From: Ferrimonas sp. YFM | GTDB taxonomy: Bacteria; Pseudomonadota; Gammaproteobacteria; Enterobacterales; Shewanellaceae | DNA length: 64,000 nt | Direction: 5' to 3' | Assembly (NCBI RefSeq): GCF_030296015.1 | Contig: NZ_AP027368.1 | Span: forward strand, 4,388,839 to 4,452,838 | Shown here: positions 27,042 through 35,256 of the stretch, piece by piece | Layout: each line of letters begins with the position of its first letter | Numbering within the stretch: the first letter of the stretch is position 1 | Notes under the pieces: model-generated | The model's database searches: none | What the model saw: only the letters and a program-made list of their open reading frames with translations | Told to the model about the DNA's origin: nothing | Made by a program: the position numbers and the translations under genes

Positions 27042-27711
27042 TCTCGAGGCCCTGTGGGTCACCTTTAAACTGGCGGCGATCACCACCCTCTGCCTGATCC
27101 TGGTGTGCCCGCCCCTGGCCTGGTGGCTGGCCCACAGCCGTTCCCGGCTGCGCCCCATGGTGGAGGCGGTGGTGGCCCTGCCTTTGGTGCTGCCCCCGAC
27201 TGTGCTGGGCTTCTACCTGTTGCTGGCCTTCTCCCCCCAATACGCCATGGGCTCCATGTTCGAGGGGTTGTTTGGCCACTCCCTGGCGTTCTCCTTCGCC
27301 GGTTTGGTGATCGGCTCGATGATCTACTCCCTGCCCTTCGTGGTTCAGCCACTTCAATCGGGATTCGTCACCATGGGAACCGGCGAGCTGGAAGCCGCCG
27401 CCACCCTGGGAATGGGACGCTGGAAACGGTTTCATTACGTGGTCTTTCCCATGACCAAGCGCAGCTTCCTGCTGGCCGCCATGCTGGGTTTTGCCCACAC
27501 CCTGGGCGAATTCGGGGTGGTGCTGATGATTGGCGGCAACATTCCTGGGGAGACCCAGGTGATCTCCATCGCCCTGTTTGAACACGTAGAGGCGCTGGCC
27601 TACGACCAGGCCCATATGCTGGCAGGCGGCCTGCTGGCCCTGTCCATGGCCCTGCTGGTGTTTATCTATGGCTTCCTGCAACAGAATGAACGCCGTTGGG
27701 GGTACTGGTAA
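27025..27711 (+). CDS. modB: Molybdate ABC transporter permease
   Basis: A 228-residue inner-membrane permease with about five helices and the cytoplasmic EAA-type loop (ELEAAATLGMGRWKRF) that contacts ModC. It begins inside the end of modA (17-base overlap). Downstream modC starts two bases after its stop. Confidence 0.94.
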   Translation: MLPSADLEALWVTFKLAAITTLCLILVCPPLAWWLAHSRSRLRPMVEAVVALPLVLPPTVLGFYLLLAFSPQYAMGSMFEGLFGHSLAFSFAGLVIGSMIYSLPFVVQPLQSGFVTMGTGELEAAATLGMGRWKRFHYVVFPMTKRSFLLAAMLGFAHTLGEFGVVLMIGGNIPGETQVISIALFEHVEALAYDQAHMLAGGLLALSMALLVFIYGFLQQNERRWGYW

Positions 27712-27713
27712 CC

Positions 27714-28529
27714 ATGCTTCTGAGTTTTGACCTGCACGGCCAACTCGGTCAATTCCAGTTCAACGCCAAGTGCGATCTGCAGATGGAGGGGATCACCGGC
27801 CTGTTCGGCCCTTCCGGCGTCGGCAAAACCACCCTGCTCAGGGCCATTGCCGGCCTCAACCGGGAACTCAACGGCCGCATCGAACTGGATGGCCGGGTGC
27901 TGCAGGACAGCGACAAGGGGATCTTCCTGCCCCCGGAACAGCGCCGTATCGGCATGGTGTTCCAGGACAGCCGTCTGTTCCCCCACCTGACGGTGCGGGG
28001 CAACCTGGAGCTGGCCAAGAGCCAGGCCAAGGACAAGGTGATTCCCCTGCAGAAGGTGATCGACGGCTGTGGCATCCGCGATCTGATGGACAAACACGCC
28101 CCCTCGCTCTCCGCGGGTCAGCGGCAGCGGGTGGCCATCGCCCGTGCCCTGATGGCGGCTCCGAAGATCCTGCTGCTGGATGAACCCCTGGCCGCCCTGG
28201 ATTTCGCCAGCCGCCAGCATCTGATGGGCTTTCTCAACGACAGCGCCACCCCCTTCCCCATGGTCTACATCAGCCACTCGGTCTCAGAAACCCTGAGCCT
28301 GTGCGATCCGCTGATCCTGATGGGGCATGGCTGCATCGATGCCGTCGGCCCCACAGACGAAGTGGGACAACGCCTGCCCAAGCGTCGTGGTCACGCCGAG
28401 GTGGCCCACTATGACCCCGAAACCCGCCAGGTCACCCTGACCCTGGCCGAGCACGCTCCGGAGCTGGAAGCGGGCCAGGTGGTGGGCCTGGTGTCTGAAC
28501 CCCGCTGGCTGCGCAGCGGCGGAAACTGA
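27714..28529 (+). CDS. modC: Molybdate ABC transporter ATPase, short form
   Basis: A 271-residue ABC ATPase with Walker A GPSGVGKTT, signature LSAGQRQRVAIARAL and Walker B ILLLDEPLAALD. The ATG at 27714 is used rather than TTG at 27696. E. coli ModC has about 352 residues because of a C-terminal molybdate-binding Mop/TOBE domain; here only about 50 residues follow the ATPase core, so that regulatory domain is largely absent. The nucleotide-binding domain looks complete and functional. Confidence 0.92.
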   Translation: MLLSFDLHGQLGQFQFNAKCDLQMEGITGLFGPSGVGKTTLLRAIAGLNRELNGRIELDGRVLQDSDKGIFLPPEQRRIGMVFQDSRLFPHLTVRGNLELAKSQAKDKVIPLQKVIDGCGIRDLMDKHAPSLSAGQRQRVAIARALMAAPKILLLDEPLAALDFASRQHLMGFLNDSATPFPMVYISHSVSETLSLCDPLILMGHGCIDAVGPTDEVGQRLPKRRGHAEVAHYDPETRQVTLTLAEHAPELEAGQVVGLVSEPRWLRSGGN

Positions 28530-28922
28530 TCAATCCAGGTGGGTCAGCTCGCCGCAAAGGCTGACCCAGGGGTGCATCCTCGCCTCATAGACGCTGACCC
28601 CGGGGGCGGGAAACTCGCTGTCGGCGAAGGCACCCACCGGCACCACCACCATGTCGTCCAGCCCTTCCAGCCTCAGGGTCACCGTGGAGCCACAGCGGGG
28701 ACAGAAACCGCATCGCACCCCATTACCGCTGTCCCCCTGCCGTTCATAGATGGCCGCCTGGCCATGCTGCACCACCTGACTCTCGAGGAACCTGGCCTGT
28801 GCCCCAAACACACTGCCGGTGCGACGCTGACAGGCCCGGCAATGACACACCGACACCCGTTGCGGCTCACCGCCCACCTTTAACGTCAACTGGCCGCAAC
28901 TGCAGCTGGCTTCCCTAGTCAT
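28530..28922 (-). CDS. GFA (glutathione-dependent formaldehyde-activating-like) family protein
   Basis: A 130-residue zinc-binding protein of the GFA fold, with CSCGQLTL, CHCRACQRRTG and a later CPRCGST motif, together the cysteine ligands for two zinc ions. The family name comes from a Paracoccus enzyme; most members have unknown substrates. It overlaps the end of the upstream cupin gene by 8 bases and ends directly against modC. Confidence 0.85.
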   Translation of the reverse strand: MTREASCSCGQLTLKVGGEPQRVSVCHCRACQRRTGSVFGAQARFLESQVVQHGQAAIYERQGDSGNGVRCGFCPRCGSTVTLRLEGLDDMVVVPVGAFADSEFPAPGVSVYEARMHPWVSLCGELTHLD

Positions 28923-29268
28923 GACTCTCCTCCACTCTGTCTCCCTGGGCCGACGGACTGGAGATCACCAGAAACCGTACCGGCTCACAGGAGCGGTTTT
29001 CAAATCGATGGTGTACGCCCGGCGCCACCTCGTACCCCTGCCCGGCCAGCAGCGTCACCGGCTCCCCCGCCACCACCAGGGTCGCCTCCCCCGCCAGCAG
29101 ATAGAAGAACTGGCGGGCGGTCTGATGATAATGCCCCACCTCTGCGCCTCCCGCAGGCACCTCCTCCTCGATGACGCTCAGCTGCGAGCTGCGCGCCAGG
29201 TGCCAGCCCTGGCAGCCTTTGCCCCAGAGGTAGTGCTCCGCATTGTCGCGACACATCACCTTGCTCAT
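28915..29268 (-). CDS. Cupin-domain protein
   Basis: A 117-codon reading frame encoding a small single-domain cupin. The ATG at 29266-29268 is chosen because GGAGG lies nine bases upstream; longer frames reach back into the divergent pseudouridine synthase gene. The first cupin motif is seen as GHYHQTARQFFYLLAGE (His-His metal ligands plus Gln/Phe) and the second as PGVHHRFEN. It could bind a metal and a small ligand. Coupled with the GFA-family gene; a joint role in small-molecule detoxification is only a guess. Confidence 0.8.
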   Translation of the reverse strand: MSKVMCRDNAEHYLWGKGCQGWHLARSSQLSVIEEEVPAGGAEVGHYHQTARQFFYLLAGEATLVVAGEPVTLLAGQGYEVAPGVHHRFENRSCEPVRFLVISSPSAQGDRVEESHD

Positions 29269-29317
29269 CCCACACATCCTCCGTACACTGCCGCCATCTG
29301 TCGTAAATGCCTCGCCG

Positions 29318-29980
29318 ATGATGATTCCAGTTCTCTGCCAACACCCACACTTTGTGGTGATCAATAAGCCCGAAGGGGTGCACTTCCACAGCCAGGATGG
29401 CCAACCCGGACTGGTGGTACAGCTGGAAGCGCAGCTTGGGCAGAAGCTCTACCCGGTCCACAGGCTGGACACCCCCACCTCCGGCGTCTTGCTGCTGGCC
29501 CGCTCATCCGAGGCCGCCGCCGAGCTCAGCCAAGCCTTTGCCGAACATAGCATGGAAAAGCGATACCTGGCCCTGTCGGACAGCAAGCCCAAGAAGAAGC
29601 AGGGGTGGGTCAAGGGGCACATCGTCAAGGCCAGACGCGGTGCCTGGAAGTTGGCCCGGCAGGGGGAAGGAGGTCAGGCCAGTACCCAGTTTGTCAGTAC
29701 CGGCCTCGGCGAAGGCATGCGTCTCTATCTGCTGCGGCCCCTGAGCGGCAAGACCCATCAGATTCGCGTCACCCTCAAGAGCCTGGGTGCGCCAATTCTG
29801 GGCGACCGACTCTACGGAGGCAGCAGTTCGGATCGCACCTACCTCCACGCCCTGAGCCTGACGTTCACGTTTCGCACAGAGCAGCACCACTTCGTCGGAC
29901 TGCCCGAGCGGGGAGAGCACTATCTGTCATCCCAGGTACAGGATGCAGTTCGCCTGTGGCTGGCACACCCTCCGCTGTAA
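29318..29980 (+). CDS. RluA-family pseudouridine synthase
   Basis: A 220-residue RNA pseudouridine synthase. The catalytic motif is VHRLDTPTSGVLLLAR with the active Asp, followed by the conserved KRYLALSD and GKTHQIRVTLKSLGAPILGD. It lacks an S4 RNA-binding domain, so it is the short RluA/TruC-like kind; the target uridine is unknown. The ATG at 29318 (or the next at 29321) fits; the upstream part of the frame overlaps the divergent cupin start. Confidence 0.88.
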   Translation: MMIPVLCQHPHFVVINKPEGVHFHSQDGQPGLVVQLEAQLGQKLYPVHRLDTPTSGVLLLARSSEAAAELSQAFAEHSMEKRYLALSDSKPKKKQGWVKGHIVKARRGAWKLARQGEGGQASTQFVSTGLGEGMRLYLLRPLSGKTHQIRVTLKSLGAPILGDRLYGGSSSDRTYLHALSLTFTFRTEQHHFVGLPERGEHYLSSQVQDAVRLWLAHPPL

Positions 29981-30022
29981 ATGGCGTTATACTGAAAACA
30001 TGAATAACGCTAAGGAAAACTG

Positions 30023-30190
30023 ATGGATAAAGACAAACTCCTCCTCAGCCTCATCGCCATCCTGCTGCCGCCGGTGGCGGTATTCCTGCACAAAGGGATG
30101 GGCGGTCCCCTGCTGATCAATATCCTGCTGTGCCTGTTGTTCTACCTCCCCGGCATCCTCCACGCCCTGTGGGTGGTCAACCGCGGCTAA
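30023..30190 (+). CDS. YqaE/Pmp3 family small membrane protein
   Basis: A 55-residue protein with two transmembrane helices (about 5-22 and 30-50): MDKDKLLLSLIAILLPPVAV and NILLCLLFYLPGILHALWVV. The PPVAV and LPGILHALW motifs identify the UPF0057/Pmp3 family, whose members are induced by stress and affect membrane potential in other organisms. Ribosome-binding site AAGGA lies 8 bases upstream. A promoter -10 TATACT (29988-29993) sits inside an inverted repeat GCGTTAT/ATAACGC (29984-30010). Confidence 0.9.
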   Translation: MDKDKLLLSLIAILLPPVAVFLHKGMGGPLLINILLCLLFYLPGILHALWVVNRG

Positions 30191-30206
30191 TCACCGCAGG
30201 GGAGAA

Positions 30207-30237
30207 TCAAAAAAGAGGGCCAGTTGGCCCTCTTTTT
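30207..30237. terminator. Bidirectional terminator between yqaE-like gene and moeB
   Basis: Stem GAGGGCCA / TGGCCCTC (30215-30232) with A-run before and T-run after. Confidence 0.92.
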
Positions 30238-30252
30238 GACTGACGTGTCTGC

Positions 30253-30999
30253 TTAACCGCAGACGCTGCAGCCGGGCATCTTGGGTACCTTCATCTCCCG
30301 GAACTGCATGGTCATGGCGTCCACCATCAGCATCCGGCCGTGCAACGGCTTGCCCATGCCGGAGATCTGCTTGATCGCCTCGGTGGCCTGAATGCTGGAG
30401 ATCAGCCCCACCACAGGAGAGAGGATGCCACTCTCCACGCAGCTGAGCTGCTGGTCACCGAACATGGCAGAGAAGCAGTGGTAACAGGGCTGGTCCTCGG
30501 CGTAGTTGAGCACGGTCACCAGGCCTTCCATGCGGATGGCGGCCCCGGAGACCAGGGGCACCTTGGCCCCGAAGCAGACCCGGTTCAGCTGGTTGCGGGT
30601 ATCCAGGTTGTCGGTACAGTCCAGCACCAGGGTATGGTCCGCCACCTGAGCGGTCAGGGCCTCATCCTCCAGTCGCCTGGTGATCACTGTCACCTCGACA
30701 TTGGGGTTGAGTTCGGCAATGGCGGCTTTGGCGGACTCCGCCTTGTTCATGCCGACGCGGGCGTCGGTGTGCAGGATCTGACGCTGCAGGTTGTGGCTCT
30801 CCACCTCATCGAAGTCCACCAGGGTCAGTTGGCCAATGCCGGCGGCGGCCAGATACTGAGCGGCGCCGCAGCCCAGACCACCGACACCGATCACCAGGAC
30901 CCGCGCCTGCTTCAGCGCTTCCTGGCCGTCGATGTCAAACGCCGGAATGACGATCTGACGGTTGTAACGCATCAGCTCCTTATCGGACAGAATCTCCAT
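30253..30999 (-). CDS. moeB: Molybdopterin-synthase adenylyltransferase MoeB
   Basis: A 248-residue E1-like enzyme that adenylates the C-terminus of MoaD. The nucleotide-binding loop is GVGGLGCGAAQYLA, and zinc-binding cysteines occur as CYHC and C-terminal CSVCG. It follows moeA on the same strand with a one-base overlap, the E. coli order. Confidence 0.96.
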   Translation of the reverse strand: MEILSDKELMRYNRQIVIPAFDIDGQEALKQARVLVIGVGGLGCGAAQYLAAAGIGQLTLVDFDEVESHNLQRQILHTDARVGMNKAESAKAAIAELNPNVEVTVITRRLEDEALTAQVADHTLVLDCTDNLDTRNQLNRVCFGAKVPLVSGAAIRMEGLVTVLNYAEDQPCYHCFSAMFGDQQLSCVESGILSPVVGLISSIQATEAIKQISGMGKPLHGRMLMVDAMTMQFREMKVPKMPGCSVCG

Positions 31000-32249
31000 T
31001 ACAGACCTCCCAGAACCTGGTTGAAGGGTTCCACGGTCACCTGAACACCGGGCTCCTGACCGCCGGCATCTTTGGGCAGGACGATAAAACAGTTGGCGCG
31101 GCTCATGGAGGTGGTCATGTCTGACCCCTGAGCTCCGGTGGTGGCCACCTCCAGCTGTCCCAGTTCATTGCGACTGAGCACCCCACGCTGATACTCCTGA
31201 CGACCCGGCTTCTTGCGAATGGCGTTGGTCAGGGTGGCACTCAGGGTCAGAGGCTGATGGCGCTGCTCACCGCCCAGGTGTTTGAAGAAGGGCTGCACCA
31301 GCTGATAACAGGTCACCATGGAGGAGACCGGGTTACCGGGCAGTCCGCAGAACCAGGAGTTGGGCAGCTTGCCAAAGGCGAAGGGTTTGCCCGGCTTGAT
31401 CGCCAGCTTCCAGAAGTTGATGCTGCCCATCTCGTCCAGCACCACCTTGATGTAATCCGCCTCACCGACGGAGACGCCGCCGGAGGTGACCACCACATCC
31501 GCCAGTTCATCGCCGCGTCTAAAGGCGTCACGCACCAGCTCAAGATCATCCGGGATCACCCCCAGGTCGATCACCTCGGCGCCCATCTCGGTCAGCATGG
31601 TACGCAGGGCGTGACGGTTGGAGTCGTAGATTTGACCCGCTTCAAGGGGCTGGCCCGGAGGCACCAGCTCATCACCGGTGGAGAACAGCGCCACCTGGAT
31701 GGGTTTGTGCACCCTGATCTTGCCATGGCCGGCTGTGGCCAGCACGCCGATCTCGGCGGCGCCCACCCGGGTGCCGGCACTCAGGACCTTCTGTCCCTGG
31801 GTCAGTTCACTGCCCCGGTGACGAACGAAGAAGCCCGGAGACACCTCCACATTGAAGCTGACGCTGTCACCGTCGGCGTTGGCCTCCTCCTGCATGATGA
31901 TGGCGTCCATCTGCGGCGGCAGCGGCGCCCCTGTCATGATGCGCACGCAGGCGCCGGCGGGAATCTCGCCGTCGAAGGGGATGCCGGCAAAGGCTTTGCC
32001 GGCAATGGCCAGGGGCTGACCCTTCACCACCTCAGCGGCGCGAACGGCGTAGCCGTCCATGGAGGAGTTATCGAACGCGGGCAGATCGATCAGGGAGCAG
32101 ATATCCTCCGCCAACACCCGGCCTACCGCCTCTTCCAGAGCCACCTCTTCCACCCGGTTCAGGGGAGCGCAGGCGGCGTACATCTTTTCCAGTGCCTCGG
32201 CCGGAAGCATCAGCCCCGGCTGGCTGCAACAGTCCTGCTGTGCCATCAT
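30999..32249 (-). CDS. moeA: Molybdopterin molybdenumtransferase MoeA
   Basis: A 416-residue enzyme that inserts molybdate into adenylated molybdopterin. Motifs include DNSSMDGYAVRA, GAPLPPQMDAIIMQE, STGDEL, and TSGGVSVGEADY. All four domains appear to be present given the usual length. First gene of moeAB, divergent from yhhQ. Confidence 0.96.
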   Translation of the reverse strand: MMAQQDCCSQPGLMLPAEALEKMYAACAPLNRVEEVALEEAVGRVLAEDICSLIDLPAFDNSSMDGYAVRAAEVVKGQPLAIAGKAFAGIPFDGEIPAGACVRIMTGAPLPPQMDAIIMQEEANADGDSVSFNVEVSPGFFVRHRGSELTQGQKVLSAGTRVGAAEIGVLATAGHGKIRVHKPIQVALFSTGDELVPPGQPLEAGQIYDSNRHALRTMLTEMGAEVIDLGVIPDDLELVRDAFRRGDELADVVVTSGGVSVGEADYIKVVLDEMGSINFWKLAIKPGKPFAFGKLPNSWFCGLPGNPVSSMVTCYQLVQPFFKHLGGEQRHQPLTLSATLTNAIRKKPGRQEYQRGVLSRNELGQLEVATTGAQGSDMTTSMSRANCFIVLPKDAGGQEPGVQVTVEPFNQVLGGL

Positions 32250-32382
32250 CTTGCCTCTTGAGCCATAGTGGCGACCATTATGCCATCGGGCCCCAGATAA
32301 ACCTATTGATCCAGTCGGGTATAATCACCTGCGCTGATGCAAAAATGTGCGACCATCGGCGTGAAAACCCTCAGCCATGGCC

Positions 32383-32410
32383 TTGTATTTTGCCGCCGCC
32401 CAGATATAAT
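32383..32410 (+). promoter_or_regulatory. Predicted sigma-70 promoter of yhhQ
   Basis: TTGTAT, 16-bp spacer, TATAAT, predicting a start near 32417 and a leader of about 70 nt with a short CCCGG/CCGGG hairpin. Confidence 0.6.
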
Positions 32411-32488
32411 CTGCGCCCCCCGGTCAAAGGCCGGGCATTTCACAATTTCCCGGGTTCCCTCACCCCGCTTACCAAAAAGGTACACTCG

Positions 32489-33154
32489 ATGTTGCAACTG
32501 ACCCCTGCGCAGGTTAAACGCGCCCTGATCATTTTGATCGGCTTCCATATTGTGGTGATCACTGCCAGTAACTACCTGGTTCAGCTCCCCTTTCAGATCT
32601 TTGAACGACACACCACCTGGGGCGCGTTCAGCTTTCCCTTCGTCTATCTGGCCACGGATCTGACCGTCCGCATCTTCGGCGCGGCCCCGGCGCGGCGTAT
32701 CATCTTTGGGGCGATGATCCCGGCCCTGCTGGCCTCCTACCTGGTATCGGTGCTGTTCTTCGAGGGCCAGTTCCAGGGCGCCAAGGGGTTACAGGAGTTC
32801 AACACCTTCGTCGGCCGCATCGCCTTTGCCAGCTTTGCCGCCTACCTCTTTGGCCAGTTGATGGACATCAAGGTGTTTGCCCGGCTGCGCCAGATGAAGG
32901 CTTGGTGGGTGGCCCCGGCGGCTTCCACCATTTTTGGGAACCTGATCGATACCCTGGTGTTCTTTTCAGTGGCATTCTATGCCAGCTCAAACCCCTTTAT
33001 GGCAGAACACTGGCCGGAGATCGCCAGCGTGGATTATGGCTTCAAGCTGCTGATCAGCCTTGGACTCTTCCTGCCCGCCTATGGCCTTCTGCTGAGATTC
33101 CTGTCGGACCGCATCCTGATGTCGTCCGCCACTACTGAGAGACACTTTGCCTGA
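32489..33154 (+). CDS. yhhQ: Queuosine precursor transporter YhhQ
   Basis: A 221-residue integral membrane protein with about six helices, the same length as E. coli YhhQ, a transporter of 7-cyano-7-deazaguanine-type queuosine precursors (VUT/DUF165 family). Characteristic stretches are FPFVYLATDLTVRIFG and GNLIDTLVFFSVAF. The ATG at 32489 after AAAAAGG is chosen; the frame upstream to 32192 crosses the promoter. Its stop overlaps the next gene as TGATG. Confidence 0.92.
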   Translation: MLQLTPAQVKRALIILIGFHIVVITASNYLVQLPFQIFERHTTWGAFSFPFVYLATDLTVRIFGAAPARRIIFGAMIPALLASYLVSVLFFEGQFQGAKGLQEFNTFVGRIAFASFAAYLFGQLMDIKVFARLRQMKAWWVAPAASTIFGNLIDTLVFFSVAFYASSNPFMAEHWPEIASVDYGFKLLISLGLFLPAYGLLLRFLSDRILMSSATTERHFA

Positions 33155-33798
33155 TGACACCGCGGCATTTCACTGAATCACTGAAACAGCTGGGCCTGGA
33201 CTGGCTCACCACCCATCAGAGCGATGCCGCTCATGATCTGGACCATATCCTCCGGGTCTACACCACCGCCGGACGCCTGGGCCAGCAGGAGGGCGCCAAC
33301 CCGGACATCCTGCTGCCCGCCGCCCTGCTGCACGACTGTGTCAGCATCGACAAGCGGGATCCCCGTCGCAGCCAGGCCTCGACCCTGAGCGCCGATGCGG
33401 CGGTGGCCTGGCTGGCACAGCATGACTACCCCGCCGAACTGCTGGGTGCCATCCACCATGCCATCGCCAGCCACAGCTGGAGCGCCGGGCTGGAGACCAA
33501 CACCCTGGAAGCCCGGGTGCTGCAGGACGCCGACAGGCTGGATGCCCTGGGCGCCATCGGCACCGCCCGTTGCCTGATGCTGGGTGGCCAGTGGCAAAGT
33601 ACCCTCTATCACGGCGACGACCCCTTTGCCGATTCCAGAGAGTATGACGACAAGACCTACTGCCTGGACCACTTCTACGTTAAGCTTCAGCACCTGGCCG
33701 GTCAGCTGAAAACCGATGCCGGACGCCAGGAAGGCGAGCGTCGCTGGCGCTGGATGGAAGGCTTTATCCAACAACTGCAATCTGAATTACCTGAGTGA
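33154..33798 (+). CDS. HD-domain metal-dependent phosphohydrolase (YedJ-like)
   Basis: A 214-residue HD-superfamily hydrolase: first His in HDLDHILRVY, the HD doublet in LLHDCVSID, and the later Asp in LQDADRLDALGAIG. This pattern is that of the YedJ-type family, soluble cytosolic phosphohydrolases of unknown substrate. It overlaps yhhQ at the start. Confidence 0.88.
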   Translation: MTPRHFTESLKQLGLDWLTTHQSDAAHDLDHILRVYTTAGRLGQQEGANPDILLPAALLHDCVSIDKRDPRRSQASTLSADAAVAWLAQHDYPAELLGAIHHAIASHSWSAGLETNTLEARVLQDADRLDALGAIGTARCLMLGGQWQSTLYHGDDPFADSREYDDKTYCLDHFYVKLQHLAGQLKTDAGRQEGERRWRWMEGFIQQLQSELPE

Positions 33799-33806
33799 GA
33801 GATCCT

Positions 33807-34238
33807 ATGAACTGGCGTGAAGGCACAATTGATGAAGTGATGGCTCTGGTGGAGCAGGTCCCCGAGTTGGATACTCCCTACCCCAGAGAGGAGTATGAGC
33901 AGCGTCTGGGTACTGTCACCCACCTGATTCAGATCGCCGAGGTGGAAGGCAAGGCCGCTGGCTTTAAGGTGGGCTATGCCCTGGATGAGCAACAGTTCTA
34001 CTCCTGGCTGGGCGCGGTACTGCCCCAGTTCCGTGGTCAGGGTGTTGCCAAGACCCTGCTGAGGGCGCAGGAAAGCTGGGCCAAAGAACAGGGCTTTAAG
34101 CAGATCAACGTGAAGAGCCGAAATCGCTATCCGGAGATGCTGCGCATGCTGCTGGGCAAGGGCTACCACCTGGTGGATATGCAGAAGGCCAGCGACACTC
34201 CTCTGGACTACCGCATCCTTCTGGAAAAAAGTTTATAA
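33807..34238 (+). CDS. GNAT-family N-acetyltransferase
   Basis: A 143-residue acetyltransferase. The acetyl-CoA binding motif is VLPQFRGQGVAKTLL (Q/RxxGxG/A type), followed by the typical NVKSRNRYPEMLRMLLGKGY. The ATG at 33807 follows GAGAG and is preferred to GTG at 33795. Substrate unknown. Last gene before the RyhB-like RNA. Confidence 0.88.
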   Translation: MNWREGTIDEVMALVEQVPELDTPYPREEYEQRLGTVTHLIQIAEVEGKAAGFKVGYALDEQQFYSWLGAVLPQFRGQGVAKTLLRAQESWAKEQGFKQINVKSRNRYPEMLRMLLGKGYHLVDMQKASDTPLDYRILLEKSL

Positions 34239-34262
34239 AAAAGTGTTCAATACACTTGCAAT

Positions 34263-34281
34263 GCAAATGAGAATGGTTATT
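34263..34281. promoter_or_regulatory. Fur box at the RyhB-like promoter
   Basis: GCAAATGAGAATGGTTATT matches 13 of 19 positions of the Fur consensus GATAATGATAATCATTATC and overlaps the -35/-10 region TTGCAA (34256-34261), N16, TATTAT (34278-34283). Iron-bound Fur would block this promoter. Confidence 0.8.
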
Positions 34282-34289
34282 ATTTAACT

Positions 34290-34391
34290 GCGTTCCAACT
34301 TTAGCCCCCTGATAGTTAGGGTGGTTGTTTTAGCTCACAGCATTGCTCACACGGTATTAGGCCGGCAACTCAGTTGCCGGCCAATTTTTTT
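34290..34391 (+). ncRNA. ryhB: RyhB-like iron-responsive small RNA
   Basis: About 102 nt between the GNAT gene and elbB. The core CATTGCTCACA (34341-34351) is identical to the conserved E. coli/Vibrio RyhB pairing core, and GTATTA follows before a strong terminator with stem GGCCGGCAACT / AGTTGCCGGCC (34360-34382) and seven T. The promoter is overlapped by a Fur box. RyhB is induced when iron is low and, with Hfq, represses mRNAs of iron-using proteins; here cytochromes, formate dehydrogenase or iron-sulfur proteins are natural candidates, though no target pairing was computed. The start is predicted from the -10, so the 5' end may be off by a few bases. Confidence 0.88.
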
Positions 34392-34410
34392 GCCCCAGGT
34401 CTTAAGGGGC

Positions 34411-35067
34411 TTAGTCACAGAGCTCAATCACCCGAGACACCAGGGCACGAATCCCCGTGGCGGCCTCGGGCAGGCTCTTGGCGAGCATGTAAGCCGGTGT
34501 GGTCACCACCTTGTGGTGCTCGTCCACATGGATCTCCTCCACCGCACACTCCCTATGATCGCCTCCCATGGCATTGAACGCGGCCGCGGTGTCATGATCG
34601 CTGCCTATGGTGCCCTGTACCCCGTCGCCATAGATGCGCGGCAGCATCATCGGCGCAATGCAAAGATAACCACAGGGCTTACCCGCCTGAGCAAACGCCA
34701 GGGCCACCGCCATCACATCATCGCTGACCTGGCACTCACTGCCGGACAGGGCAAAGTCACACAGATTTTTGGCGGCCCCGAAGCCTCCGGGCACCACCAG
34801 GGCATCGTAATCCGCCGCATGGAGATCGCTCAGGGGCAGCACCTCTCCCCGGGCAATGCGCGCGGCCTCAACCAGGCAGTTGCGACTCTCCTGTTCCGCC
34901 ACCTCGCCGGTGAGATGGTTCACCACATGCAGTTGAGGCCTGTCAGGAGCAAAGCACTGATAAGACGCTCCCTTCTCCTGAATTGCCAGCAAGGCCAGGA
35001 CAGATTCGTGTATCTCCGAGCCATCAAACACACCACAGCCACTTAGCAGTACCGCAATCCTCTTCAT
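34411..35067 (-). CDS. elbB: Isoprenoid biosynthesis glyoxalase ElbB
   Basis: A 218-residue DJ-1/PfpI-superfamily protein beginning MKRIAVLLSGCGVFDGSEIH with the family motif VVPGGFGAAKNLCDFA and the nucleophile-elbow cysteine in YLCIAPMML. E. coli ElbB has glyoxalase activity and was linked to isoprenoid production. It ends just downstream of the RyhB terminator, converging with it. Confidence 0.93.
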   Translation of the reverse strand: MKRIAVLLSGCGVFDGSEIHESVLALLAIQEKGASYQCFAPDRPQLHVVNHLTGEVAEQESRNCLVEAARIARGEVLPLSDLHAADYDALVVPGGFGAAKNLCDFALSGSECQVSDDVMAVALAFAQAGKPCGYLCIAPMMLPRIYGDGVQGTIGSDHDTAAAFNAMGGDHRECAVEEIHVDEHHKVVTTPAYMLAKSLPEAATGIRALVSRVIELCD

Positions 35068-35256
35068 GGTTTCTTTCCTTATTACTCATGAGACTAAAAA
35101 TTTAATTTTATATAGCCAAATATTGCAAAGTTGTTAACGACGATCTCTATACACGGCGATTTTTTGTGCTAACTTAATCACCCAGATGTCGGATGGCATT
35201 GCCGCTGTTACTTACGCCCTCCAGTGTATCCTCCGCTAAACCTGTTTCGAATAGCA

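Noticed and set aside
32411-32488. Possible preQ1 riboswitch before yhhQ
   Set aside because: The CCCGG/CCGGG hairpin has a seven-base loop and lacks the A-rich tail pairing expected of preQ1-I; no preQ1-II pattern was seen either.
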